A DNA stretch of 40,211 nucleotides from Actinomycetes bacterium. GTDB lineage: Bacteria > Actinomycetota > Acidimicrobiia > Acidimicrobiales > Ilumatobacteraceae. A program made the position numbers and the translations under genes. The stretch lies in NCBI GenBank assembly GCA_025358125.1, contig JANYKS010000073.1:1-40211 (forward strand), written 5' to 3'. This document shows positions 24,633 to 32,952 of this stretch, in pieces. The notes beneath the pieces were generated by a model. It searched no databases, was not told where the DNA came from, and was given only the letters and a program-made list of their open reading frames with translations. Numbering within the stretch: the stretch's first letter is position 1; each line of letters starts with the position of its first letter.

Positions 24633-25766
24633 CTAGCGAGGGAGCAGTCTCGTTGCCAGCTTGAGCGCGGCGAGCGCGCCCTGCTTGGCCGGGCGGCGAT
24701 GATGGGACCGACCTTCGGCACCCGAACCGGCGAGCGAACGGCGATGGGCGAGGAACCAGTCGTAGCTCTGCTGCATCATCTCGTCGTTGGACCACTGCGG
24801 CGTCCAGCCGAGCGCTTCGGTGGCGTGAGCGATGTCGAACCACATCGACTTGCTGTACATGATCCAGTGGTACGGGGCGAACGGCGCGAGTTTGGCGGCT
24901 GCCGCGAGGCGCATCGCTGCCGACGCAGGACGAGCCGGCAGCGAGCGCACCTTGGATCCGGTGCCGGCATGGGCACACACGCTCTCCAACGTCTCGCGCA
25001 TCGTACCGAACCGGTCTGTCCCGGCGTTGAAGATCGCCGGTCCGCTCGCGGCGCCGGCGCGGATGCACAGATCGGCGAGATCGTCGGCGTGGATGAACTG
25101 GTAGCGGTTCGAGCCGTCGCCGAGCACGAACACATCGGCGCCATCGGCGATCCAGTCGAACAGGATGGCGAAGATACCGAGCCGACCGTGACCGAGGATG
25201 GTCCGCGGCCTCACGATGCTGACGTCGAGCTTGCGCCGGGTCACGGCCTCCAGGCACGCCCACTCGGCCGCCAGCTTGGCGAGACCGTAGGCCTCTCGCG
25301 GCGCCGGCACCGTTGACGCCAGCACCGGATTCGACTCCGGCACCCCGAACACAGCGCTCGACGACGTGTGAACGACCTTGCTCACCCCTGCGTCAGCGGC
25401 GGCGTCGAGTAGGACACGGGTGCCATCGACGTTGACGGTGCGGAGCAGGTGCTCGTCCTTGGCGAGCGGCACCTGGGCCACGTTGTGATAGACGACGTCG
25501 ATCCCGTCGACGGCCTCGCGGACCGACGCCGCGTCGCGAATGTCGCCGCGGATGAACTCGATCCTGCCGAGACCGTCGGTGCCTGGACCGTCGTTGACGC
25601 CAGCGCCGACTGTGCCAGCGCCGACTGTGCCAGCGCCGTTTGGGCCGGTGTCGTCCGGATCGTTGAGATCCAGGACCCGCACATGCTGGCCGGCCGCGCG
25701 GAGCTGGGCGACGAGCAGTGCCCCGAAGTAGCCGCTGCCGCCCGTGACGAGGGCTCTGGCCGTCAC
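24633..25766 (-). CDS. NAD-dependent epimerase/dehydratase, last gene of the aftD-like operon (377 aa)
   Basis: Extended SDR: ALVTGGSGYFGALLVAQLRA (GGSGYFG), VVYHNVAQVPLAKDEHL, SSSAVFG and the active-site Tyr/Lys in EAYGLAKLAAEWACLEA. VRPRTILGHGRLGIFAILFD and GDGSNRYQFIHADDLADLCI are typical of nucleotide-sugar or 3-beta-hydroxysteroid-type SDRs. I start at GTG 25766, which overlaps the stop of the preceding epimerase gene by four bases; the longer frame to 25874 is out of character. Unusual feature: a VGAGT tandem repeat near residue 45-55 from a 15-base DNA repeat. The C-terminus (LKLATRLLPR) ends where the IS begins and may have been trimmed by it. Confidence 0.85.
   Translation of the reverse strand: MTARALVTGGSGYFGALLVAQLRAAGQHVRVLDLNDPDDTGPNGAGTVGAGTVGAGVNDGPGTDGLGRIEFIRGDIRDAASVREAVDGIDVVYHNVAQVPLAKDEHLLRTVNVDGTRVLLDAAADAGVSKVVHTSSSAVFGVPESNPVLASTVPAPREAYGLAKLAAEWACLEAVTRRKLDVSIVRPRTILGHGRLGIFAILFDWIADGADVFVLGDGSNRYQFIHADDLADLCIRAGAASGPAIFNAGTDRFGTMRETLESVCAHAGTGSKVRSLPARPASAAMRLAAAAKLAPFAPYHWIMYSKSMWFDIAHATEALGWTPQWSNDEMMQQSYDWFLAHRRSLAGSGAEGRSHHRRPAKQGALAALKLATRLLPR
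25599..25638 (-). repeat. 15-base tandem repeat inside the epimerase gene
   Basis: GCCAGCGCCGACTGT occurs twice in full (25599-25613, 25614-25628) plus 10 bases of a third unit. It encodes the low-complexity insert GAGTV-GAGTV-GAG in a loop after the NAD-binding strand. The 15-base period keeps the frame, so copy-number change would be tolerated. Confidence 0.8.
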
Positions 25767-26809
25767 AGCACGAGACCCTCTGTGCGGCACCACTGGATAC
25801 TTCTCCGCATACCCTCGTACAGATCGATCTCCGGCTCGTAGCCGAGTTCGACGCGGGCCGCGCTGATGTCGCACGCGATCGTGTGCGCCATTTCGCCCAT
25901 CACATGGAGCTGCTGTTGATAGCGGCCAGTGCGTTGGATCAAGCGATCGGCGCGCTCGGCGACCCGACCGGCGATGACCGGGAGCTTCATCGCGCCCGGC
26001 GTGACGAGGTAGCCCTCGTCCGCGAGCGCCCGCCCGACCGTCTCGATGATCTCATTGACCGTGTACGCCCTTGCGTCGGCGATCCAATAGCCCTTGCCGG
26101 TGGCCCCCGGTGTCAGCTCGGCGCGCACGATCCCGTTGACCAAGTTGTCGACGTACACCATCGATCGACGCTGATCACCTTTGCCGAACCGGGGGAATCT
26201 GCCCCTCCGTACGAGCCGGAAGAACGTGGTTTGGCGGGGCGGCTGCAGCGGTCCGTAGAACCACGGCGGACGGACGATGACGGCATCGAGGCCACGCTCG
26301 ACGTGGTCGAGAACGGCCAGTTCGCCCTGCATCTTCGATTCGCCGTAGCCGAGGTACGGGTTGTACGGCTCGTTCGCCCGGAACGTGTCGGCGTTCGATG
26401 GGTTCGCGCCGAACGGCGAGTTCGACGACACATGCACGAGCCGGCGCAGCCCGGCGGCTGCGACCGCGGCGGCAACGTTGGCGGCGCCGAGCGCGTTGAC
26501 CGTGAAGAAGTCGGCCGTCTTGGCGGGATGGATGACGCCGGCCGTGTGGATCACATCGGTGTCGGCCGGCAGATCGGCGAGGAGGCGAGCGAGCGCAGAG
26601 CTGTCGGCCACCGACCCGATGACCGTCTCGACCCGGTCGCTGACCGCATGGACGGCGTCGGCCTCGCGCTGATCGAGGACGAGCGCGCGGATCACGCCGT
26701 CGCGCCGGTACGGACCGGACTCGCCGGCGAGATGGTGCACGAGGGCCCGGCCGAGCCACCCGGCGCCGCCGGTGATGACGGTTGCCTCCGGTAGTGCGAG
26801 ATCAACCAT
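25763..26809 (-). CDS. NAD-dependent epimerase/dehydratase, 3-beta-HSD-like SDR (348 aa)
   Basis: Extended SDR with ATVITGGAGWLGRALVHHLA (GGAGWLG), TDVIHTAGVIHPAKTADFF, VHVSSNSPFG and YNPYLGYGESKMQGELAVLD giving the YxxxK pair. VIVRPPWFYGPLQPPRQ and RRSMVYVDNLVNGIVRAEL follow. It resembles sterol/C-3 dehydrogenase and sugar-epimerase-like SDRs; the substrate is not predictable. ATG 26809 overlaps the end of the GMC oxidoreductase gene by 8 bases, and its own stop overlaps the next SDR start (GTGA). So the three are translationally coupled and probably act on one pathway. Confidence 0.87.
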   Translation of the reverse strand: MVDLALPEATVITGGAGWLGRALVHHLAGESGPYRRDGVIRALVLDQREADAVHAVSDRVETVIGSVADSSALARLLADLPADTDVIHTAGVIHPAKTADFFTVNALGAANVAAAVAAAGLRRLVHVSSNSPFGANPSNADTFRANEPYNPYLGYGESKMQGELAVLDHVERGLDAVIVRPPWFYGPLQPPRQTTFFRLVRRGRFPRFGKGDQRRSMVYVDNLVNGIVRAELTPGATGKGYWIADARAYTVNEIIETVGRALADEGYLVTPGAMKLPVIAGRVAERADRLIQRTGRYQQQLHVMGEMAHTIACDISAARVELGYEPEIDLYEGMRRSIQWCRTEGLVL

Positions 26810-28268
26810 GGGGTCGCTCCGTTCCTATGAATCGGCGGGCATTGCGCACGGCGAAGGCCATCACCGAGCCCTGGGGATTGACACCGGGGGCGTCGGGGAG
26901 CAGCGACGCGTCGTTGACCCAGACATTGCGCATCCCGCGCACCCGACCGAAGCTGTCGGCTGCGCACAGCGGGTGCTCACCGAGGGGGACGGTCGAGCAC
27001 AGGTGCACGGTCATCACGGTTGCCTTCGTGGTCGCGAACGACCGCTGGAGATCGGCGATGTCCGCGGCCTTGCGCACGACGGGCGCGTGGTGATAGCTCG
27101 GATACACCTCGTCGGCGCCGGCAGCGAGCATCAGCAGCGTCAGCCGGCTGAGACCGCTGCGCAGCAATTGTCTATCTCGCGAGGTGAGGTGATAGGCGAC
27201 GAGCGGATCGCGAAGTCCCGGCACCGCCTTGACCCGCCCCTTGCCCTCACTCGTGATGGCCGCGTAGTACACGCTGACGCGTTTCCAGTCCCTCACGGCA
27301 TGACCGAACTCGCCCCAGTTGTCGGCAAGCGACAGGGCGATCAGGCCGGGATGGCTGGCCGAACCACCGAAGGAGATCTCAGGAGCGAACTCCTTGACCT
27401 GATGCACCGGCACGTCGTCGGGCACGTTCAGCGGCTCGGCGAAGCGGGCGGCCAACTTCACGGTCGGGTGCACCGCGAGCGTGTCGCCGATCCGGTCGCG
27501 AAGCCCGCTGCGCTGCAGCAGAGCCGGCGTGTGGATCGCCCCGCCGCACACGAAGACGTGGCGGAAGCGGATCCGGCCGGGGCCGCCGTTGGCGAGCTCG
27601 ACCTCGGCATGGTTCGCGCGGGTGCCGTCGAGTGACAACTTCTTCACCCGGCACCGGGTGAGCAGCCGTGCGCCGGCCCGATGAGCCCGTGGCAGGTAGG
27701 TCCGGGTCATGCTCTGGCGCTGCCCGCTCGCTGCATCGCCACCGGGCGGGTAGATCATCCATCGCGGGCTCTCGCTGTTCTCCCACGCGAGCGCATCGGC
27801 GCCGCGCCGCAGCACGGCGCTCGGCGCCGACACCGCACCCGGCACCGTCGTCACATGCAATGCCGATTCGATCTCGGCCGCGATCGCGTTCATCTCGTCC
27901 GGGTCGAGATCGCGGATGTGATACTGCTGGCGCCACCGTTCGAGCAGGTCGGCGGGTGGACGCCGATAGAGGCCGCTATTGACCTCGGTGCCGCCGCCGG
28001 CGCAGCGGCCCTCGGTGTAAGCGATCGATGGCAGGCCGAGCGCGACGGTCACGCCTCCCGAGCGGTACTGGCGGTCCATCTGCTCGAGCGAGAACGGCAC
28101 GACGCTGCCCTGCTCGACCCACTCCCCCTCCTCGACCACGAGCACGTCGAATCCCGCTTCGGCGAGCAGCGCCGCGGTGGTGGCGCCACCGGCGCCGGAG
28201 CCGATGACGAGTATCTCGGCGTCGTAGTTGACCTCGGTCGCCGCGGTGTGGATCACCGGTTCGGTCAT
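26802..28268 (-). CDS. GMC-family FAD-dependent oxidoreductase (488 aa)
   Basis: N-terminal FAD-binding EILVIGSGAGGATTAALLAE (GxGxxG, residues 19-38) ending in the ribose-binding Glu of VLVVEEGEW. Next come the GMC signature region GRCAGGGTEVNSGLYRRPPA and the VFVCGGAIHTPALLQRSGL motif. The C-terminus has VWVNDASLLPDAPGVNPQGS then VMAFAVRNARR, with the conserved Asn-Pro. Such enzymes oxidise alcohol groups of sugars, sterols or glucose-like substrates. ATG 28268 overlaps the stop of the 113-residue gene (ATGA). Sitting between an arabinosyltransferase gene and two SDRs, it may oxidise a sugar that an SDR re-reduces, analogous to but not homologous with the DprE1/DprE2 epimerisation. That role is inference. 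Confidence 0.9.
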   Translation of the reverse strand: MTEPVIHTAATEVNYDAEILVIGSGAGGATTAALLAEAGFDVLVVEEGEWVEQGSVVPFSLEQMDRQYRSGGVTVALGLPSIAYTEGRCAGGGTEVNSGLYRRPPADLLERWRQQYHIRDLDPDEMNAIAAEIESALHVTTVPGAVSAPSAVLRRGADALAWENSESPRWMIYPPGGDAASGQRQSMTRTYLPRAHRAGARLLTRCRVKKLSLDGTRANHAEVELANGGPGRIRFRHVFVCGGAIHTPALLQRSGLRDRIGDTLAVHPTVKLAARFAEPLNVPDDVPVHQVKEFAPEISFGGSASHPGLIALSLADNWGEFGHAVRDWKRVSVYYAAITSEGKGRVKAVPGLRDPLVAYHLTSRDRQLLRSGLSRLTLLMLAAGADEVYPSYHHAPVVRKAADIADLQRSFATTKATVMTVHLCSTVPLGEHPLCAADSFGRVRGMRNVWVNDASLLPDAPGVNPQGSVMAFAVRNARRFIGTERPHG

Positions 28269-28606
28269 GACGGCAACGATCCATCGGGCAGCGCGAGGGG
28301 CCACCGCTCCCAGACGTAGGTGTACGCGAGCGAACGGATCATCCGCACGTATTCGCCGAGCAGCGGGACGGGGTGCAGGATCAGCCATGAGACGAACCGG
28401 CCCGAGCCCGGCAGCGCGACGACTGCACGCATCGGGAGGGCGATCAGGTTGGCACCGATTCGCAGCACGCTCGGCATCGCGTCGACGCGTCGGACCGTGA
28501 ACGCCGTGACCTCGGCCCGTTGGGCGTCGGTCAGACCGGGGAGATCGACACCGAGGAGGCGCTGCGCGAATGGGCTGACGAGCCCATGTGATGAGTAACC
28601 GGCCAT
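28265..28606 (-). CDS. Small protein coupled to the GMC oxidoreductase (113 aa)
   Basis: Begins MAGYSSHGLVSPFAQRLL, contains LPGLTDAQRAEVTAFTVRRV and a hydrophobic half (IGANLIALPMRAVVALPG, FVSWLILHPVPLLGEYVRMI), and ends PLALPDGSLPS. It could be a membrane-associated accessory or maturation subunit. GMC and gluconate-dehydrogenase-type enzymes often have a small partner encoded next to them. The start is 15 bases after the aftD-like stop, and its stop overlaps the GMC start. I do not recognise a named family. Confidence 0.75.
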   Translation of the reverse strand: MAGYSSHGLVSPFAQRLLGVDLPGLTDAQRAEVTAFTVRRVDAMPSVLRIGANLIALPMRAVVALPGSGRFVSWLILHPVPLLGEYVRMIRSLAYTYVWERWPLALPDGSLPS

Positions 28607-28621
28607 GACGAAGCGGCCAGC

Positions 28622-31600
28622 CTAGCGCTCGGCTGCCCGTCGGGACCGGTGACTCACGACGGCCGAAACCAACAGCACGATCACGGTCAGGCCGAGATGA
28701 TGCAGGTCTTCGAACACGCCCGGCCAGCCGGCGTTGGCGAACGGGTGCAGGGTGGACACCCGCCGCACCATGACGACGCCGATGTAGGTGGCGACGCCGA
28801 CGGCGATGTAGCCGAGCAGGCGCGGCCTGCGAAGAACGAAGCAGCACGCGAACGCGAGCATTCCGCAGATCAAACCCCACAGCGGTGTGATCACGATGAT
28901 CCCCGCCACCGTCGCCACGGCGGTACTGATCAGCGCAGGAGTGCGCAGCCCGTACGGCGAACCGGTCGTTCGATGGCCCCACAACACGGCCATCGCCGGG
29001 ATGTCCGGCTCCCATCCGTCTCGGCGCTTGCGATCCGCGACGACGAGGCCGAGGCAGACGAGTACGCCGAGCCCGCTCAGCACGAGCCCGAGGGTGAGCG
29101 CGGTCTGGCCCCGGAAGCCGAGCTCGATGACGCGGGCGTCGTTGCTCGGGGGCAGCAGCCATCCGTTGAAACCACCGTCGACAGGCTGGGGGGCTCCGAG
29201 CGACTTCCCGCCGATCGACGCAGCCCAGCCGTTGTTGAAGCCCTCGCCGAAGACGAACCAGCATCCGCTCGGGCAGGGATCGACGCGCACGGTGCGCGAC
29301 GTCGGGCTCTGCGCCAGCACTGTCGCTTTGGCGTTGGTGGGGAGCAGGGGGACGCCGCTGGCACGTGCCGTTGCAACGGTTGCGCTGCGCAGTACGACCC
29401 GGTCGATGTCGAGCGCGGTTGCCATGCCTGGGGCGCTGCGTACGATGTGCTCGCCGTAGCCGAGGCCGACCGATTTGGCCGCGCAGGTGACGACGTCGGC
29501 GGGCCGGCCGGCGAACATGTCGCTGACGGTGCCGGTGATGTCGACACCGATGCCGCTGCCGTCGATCGAGACGAGGTCGTCGCGACAGCCGGTGTCGAGG
29601 GTTTGGGGGAGCGCGGCCGACACGATGCCGTCACCGTCGATCTCGCTGATGGCCACGGGCAGTTGGACGGTGTCGCCGTACCTGCGGTCGAGAGTGGACG
29701 CGCCGTCGGTGGCCGTGACGGTGAGCGTCAACGTCGAGCCGGTGACGGCGGGGAAGGACACGGTGCTGACCCCGTCCGCGTCCGGTGCGGTGACGGCAAC
29801 GATCTGCGAACCCGACTCGCTGGCGACCTCGACCTCGGTGATCCGTGCGAACTGGTCGGAGATCGGCTGGCGGATACGCAGCGTCGTGAGCGTCGAGATC
29901 GCGACGAGCGGGATCGTCAGCGAGGAGCCGACCGCCTGGCCGAACGGCGACACCCACGACGTTGTCGGATCGCCATCGGTGGCGGCCCAGCCGCCCATCG
30001 CCGGTACGCCGCTGAGACGGCGGCTCGCCGTCGTGCCCTTCCACCCGATGAGCTGTGCGATCACGTTGTCTCCGGCACGCTGGTCGAGCCTCGCGGTCAC
30101 CGTCGGTGTGAAGTTCCGGTCGCCGGCGAGCGTGAAAGATCTCGCCAGCACCGGTTCCGGGTCGCCGCGCCAACGGTTCGTGGCCCGGGTCCGCAGTCGC
30201 GTCAGCACGATGTCGAGCGGCTGGGTTTGGCCGACCTTGGCCAACACATTGCTTGGAACCCTGATGATCTCCTCGGTCGGCCCGGCGCCGGTCGCAATCT
30301 CGGCGAAGCCGACTGCATCGAGCCCGTCGCCGTACGCGAGCGGTTTCTGCTCGGTCGCGGTGATCGTGATGGTGACTCGTTTCGACGGCGTGCGCAGCGC
30401 GATTCTCTGACCACCGATGGTGCGTGACTCGTTGGTCAGATCGGCGCCGTAGGTGCTGGAGCCGTCGGTGATGTCGATCTTGGTGATCCAACGGTTGCGG
30501 GTGTCCTGGGGCTGGACCAATGTCAGCGTGGAGACGGGCGAGGCACTGTCGAGGCGGATGTACTCGCCGTCGGCGCTATAGCGGCGCCCGACGAGCCACG
30601 CGGTGGCCGGGTTGCCATCGATTGCCATTGCCGGGCGATCCTCGGGAAGATATGCGGACGGTTCGCCGTACGAACTCGCCGCCGCCGTCACCGGCCCGCG
30701 CTGGTCGGAGACGGTCATGTCGTTGCTCGTCGCGTTCGGGAACACCGGGGTGCGCTGATCGGCGCTGTCGAGGCGGAGCACCCCGGAACCGGCCGAGCCG
30801 TCCTCGGTGAAGCCCGTCACGTCCTGCGCGCTTCGCCACTGATGAGCCCGATCGCGATTGCTGTCGGTGACGATCACCCGACTCGCATCGGCGATCGTCG
30901 TGGCGCCGTTGGCGATGTCGGCGGAGTACCGGATCAGCTCGTTGCCCGTGAGCAGGCCCGCCGCGGCTGCGTCGACGAGGCCGTCGCCGCTGCCGGCGAC
31001 AACGACCGACTGGGTCTTGGTGCGCATGACCGGCTGGGGATCTGTCACGGGGATCAGTTCGACGGGCGCGAGCGCGGCGCCGACGGTGGCCCCGCTGATC
31101 GATTGTTCATCGGTCATCGCGAGAATTGGGACGTTCACCGCGGGGTTGCCGTACGCGATCGCCGAGCCGAGGCCGGCGGCGCCGGACGCGAACAGTGCGT
31201 GGGTGAGTTCCGGACGGGGAGTACGGAACCGCTCGAACGCAATATCGTTCGCGAGCCAGATCGTGTCGACGCCGAGCAGACGTGCGATCGGAGCGAGTCC
31301 GGCCACTTCGGCCGTTCCCTCCTGGAAGCGGTCGTCGAGCGCATAGATCAAATCCATCGCGGCCGGGCTGCCGAGCGGGAGCAGATCGCGGGTGATGAGC
31401 GGCTTGGTGGTGAGACCGGGAAGCGGAGGGTCGACCGTGTAGCCCCAGCGGAACGCTCCGAACTCGGTGCCGGGCAGCTCGAACACGCGGTATCCGGCCG
31501 GGGCCGCATCGAGCGCTGCCGCGGCCTGCGACCACGCGGCCGGCGGGTTCTCGTCGCGGACGAGATTCGCGTCGACGAGGCCGCCATTGAACAACACCGG

Positions 31601-32851
31601 CAGGTTGGCAACCGCGAGCACACCGGCGAGCCATGGCACGATGTGGCGGACCCGGAACCGGGTGCTGCCGAGCGCTGTGACGAAGGCGCCTGCGCCGAGC
31701 GCAATCCCGAGCGTGCTCAACGGCAGGGCGCGTGTGCTGCTGCGCAGGGCCAGCGCGAGACTGGACCGGGAGTTGCCTGCGAAGGGTGACATCAGCGGTG
31801 ACGGATTGTCGATCGGGTGCACGCCGACGGCGAGGACGACACCGACGAAGACGAGCAGCGCCGCGTATCGGCGGCTGGTCCATTTGGTGCAGACGATGCC
31901 GAGCAAGCCGATGCCGAGCACGGCGAAGCTCACCGCGATCAGGCGACCCGACGACATGTACTCGAATCCGGCTGTGGTCGCGAACCCGATCGGGTCACGG
32001 ACGTACATCAGCCAGTACCCCATCCCGCGCAGTACTTCCGTGCTCGCCGACGTCAGCGAGACGGCTTGGAGGCTCTCCGAGTACCCGAGCACGTCGGCGC
32101 CGTACCTGCCCTGCACCGACAGCATCGCGATCCACCACAGCGACATCAAGATGCTGATGCCCCCGATCTTGGCGGCGGTGACGGCCGCCCGCCGCCACGT
32201 GATGATCCGGCCCCACGCCGCGTGCCCCAGCCACAGCACCGGCGCGGGAGCGATCATCAAGATCGCGGTTGCGTTCGGGGCGGCCACGGTCGCCATCACC
32301 AGCCCGAACAGCCCGACGTCGCGCCATCTGCTCCGGGTCGCGGCCCGGATCGTGAGGCCGATCAGCCATCCGAGACCGGCCCATGGCAGCAGCATCGCCG
32401 AGGTCCGCGAGACGTACGGCAGCACGTATGGCGAGAGCTGATAGAACAGCGCGGCGATGAGCGCGCCCGTCGCAGAGAGGCCGAGAAGTCTGGCGGCCCA
32501 GCGCGCGCCGAGGCCACCGAGCACCAACAACGTCGCCAGCCACAGCCGCTGGGCGACCCAGTCAGGTGCTCCGACCCAGCTGAAGAACGAATACCAGGGA
32601 CCGGATGGCCAGAGATAACTGACCGTCTGGTGGGGCACCCAACCCGCGAATTGGCGGCTGTCCCACGCGAACCGCGCGTCGGCGGTGAGGCGTGCCGGAT
32701 TGAAATAGAGATAGAGCTTGGTGTCGCTCGGCATCTTGCCCGGAGCTGCCGTGAGCGCCGGGATGTAGGCCAGCGCGGCAAGGACCAGGATGTGGAGGGT
32801 GACGCTCGATCGCCGGATGCGGTGCAGGATTACAGAAGTCGATGCGGTCAT
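28622..32851 (-). CDS. aftD: AftD-like alpha-(1->3)-arabinofuranosyltransferase (1409 aa)
   Basis: A very large GT-C membrane protein. The first extracytoplasmic loop has the family's acidic motif (GKMPSDTKLYLYFNPARL). About ten membrane segments run to residue ~440. A long periplasmic part follows, with two discoidin (F5/8 type C)-like carbohydrate-binding modules: one around DRPAMAIDGNPATAWLVGRR (about residues 730-870) and one around GGWAATDGDPTTSWVSPFG (about 960-1060). VDPCPSGCWFVFGEGFNNGW precedes three or four C-terminal membrane helices. This is the architecture of mycobacterial AftD, which adds arabinofuranose from decaprenyl-phospho-arabinose to arabinogalactan and lipoarabinomannan. 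I start at ATG 32851; a TTG at 32866 is also in frame. It heads a five-gene operon with overlapping downstream genes. Confidence 0.88.
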   Translation of the reverse strand: MTASTSVILHRIRRSSVTLHILVLAALAYIPALTAAPGKMPSDTKLYLYFNPARLTADARFAWDSRQFAGWVPHQTVSYLWPSGPWYSFFSWVGAPDWVAQRLWLATLLVLGGLGARWAARLLGLSATGALIAALFYQLSPYVLPYVSRTSAMLLPWAGLGWLIGLTIRAATRSRWRDVGLFGLVMATVAAPNATAILMIAPAPVLWLGHAAWGRIITWRRAAVTAAKIGGISILMSLWWIAMLSVQGRYGADVLGYSESLQAVSLTSASTEVLRGMGYWLMYVRDPIGFATTAGFEYMSSGRLIAVSFAVLGIGLLGIVCTKWTSRRYAALLVFVGVVLAVGVHPIDNPSPLMSPFAGNSRSSLALALRSSTRALPLSTLGIALGAGAFVTALGSTRFRVRHIVPWLAGVLAVANLPVLFNGGLVDANLVRDENPPAAWSQAAAALDAAPAGYRVFELPGTEFGAFRWGYTVDPPLPGLTTKPLITRDLLPLGSPAAMDLIYALDDRFQEGTAEVAGLAPIARLLGVDTIWLANDIAFERFRTPRPELTHALFASGAAGLGSAIAYGNPAVNVPILAMTDEQSISGATVGAALAPVELIPVTDPQPVMRTKTQSVVVAGSGDGLVDAAAAGLLTGNELIRYSADIANGATTIADASRVIVTDSNRDRAHQWRSAQDVTGFTEDGSAGSGVLRLDSADQRTPVFPNATSNDMTVSDQRGPVTAAASSYGEPSAYLPEDRPAMAIDGNPATAWLVGRRYSADGEYIRLDSASPVSTLTLVQPQDTRNRWITKIDITDGSSTYGADLTNESRTIGGQRIALRTPSKRVTITITATEQKPLAYGDGLDAVGFAEIATGAGPTEEIIRVPSNVLAKVGQTQPLDIVLTRLRTRATNRWRGDPEPVLARSFTLAGDRNFTPTVTARLDQRAGDNVIAQLIGWKGTTASRRLSGVPAMGGWAATDGDPTTSWVSPFGQAVGSSLTIPLVAISTLTTLRIRQPISDQFARITEVEVASESGSQIVAVTAPDADGVSTVSFPAVTGSTLTLTVTATDGASTLDRRYGDTVQLPVAISEIDGDGIVSAALPQTLDTGCRDDLVSIDGSGIGVDITGTVSDMFAGRPADVVTCAAKSVGLGYGEHIVRSAPGMATALDIDRVVLRSATVATARASGVPLLPTNAKATVLAQSPTSRTVRVDPCPSGCWFVFGEGFNNGWAASIGGKSLGAPQPVDGGFNGWLLPPSNDARVIELGFRGQTALTLGLVLSGLGVLVCLGLVVADRKRRDGWEPDIPAMAVLWGHRTTGSPYGLRTPALISTAVATVAGIIVITPLWGLICGMLAFACCFVLRRPRLLGYIAVGVATYIGVVMVRRVSTLHPFANAGWPGVFEDLHHLGLTVIVLLVSAVVSHRSRRAAER

Positions 32852-32859
32852 ACGTGTCA

Positions 32860-32897
32860 GCGGCAACCTGTACCAGCGGCGGCAATCTGCACCGGCG
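32860..32897. repeat. Two adjoining 19-base direct repeats between divergent genes
   Basis: GCGGCAACCTGTACCAGCG (32860-32878) is followed directly by GCGGCAATCTGCACCGGCG (32879-32897), 16 of 19 bases alike. They sit just before the aftD-like start, in the 101-base gap shared with the divergent dpm1-like gene, and could be tandem binding sites for a regulator of both. Confidence 0.5.
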
Positions 32898-32952
32898 CGA
32901 ATGTAGCACGCGAGTGCAATGGTTATCGGTCGTCCAGCTAGCGTTGCCGCTC

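Larger units (their letters stand above)
22700..24633 (+). mobile_element. IS1634-family insertion sequence
   Basis: Terminal inverted repeats CCGAAGTTAA (22701-22710) and TTAACTTCGG (24622-24631), with weaker matching beyond, enclose one transposase gene. The left end interrupts an SDR gene; the right end lies at the stop codon of an unrelated epimerase on the opposite strand. The flanks share only TAG, and the missing SDR half is not on the right. So either the target duplication has been lost or DNA next to the element was deleted. Outer boundaries are uncertain by 1-3 bases. Confidence 0.8.

Noticed and set aside
22690..24640. TAG target-site duplication of the IS1634-family element
   Set aside because: Only three bases match and their position depends on where the inverted repeat is drawn; the flanks come from different genes, so it cannot be trusted.
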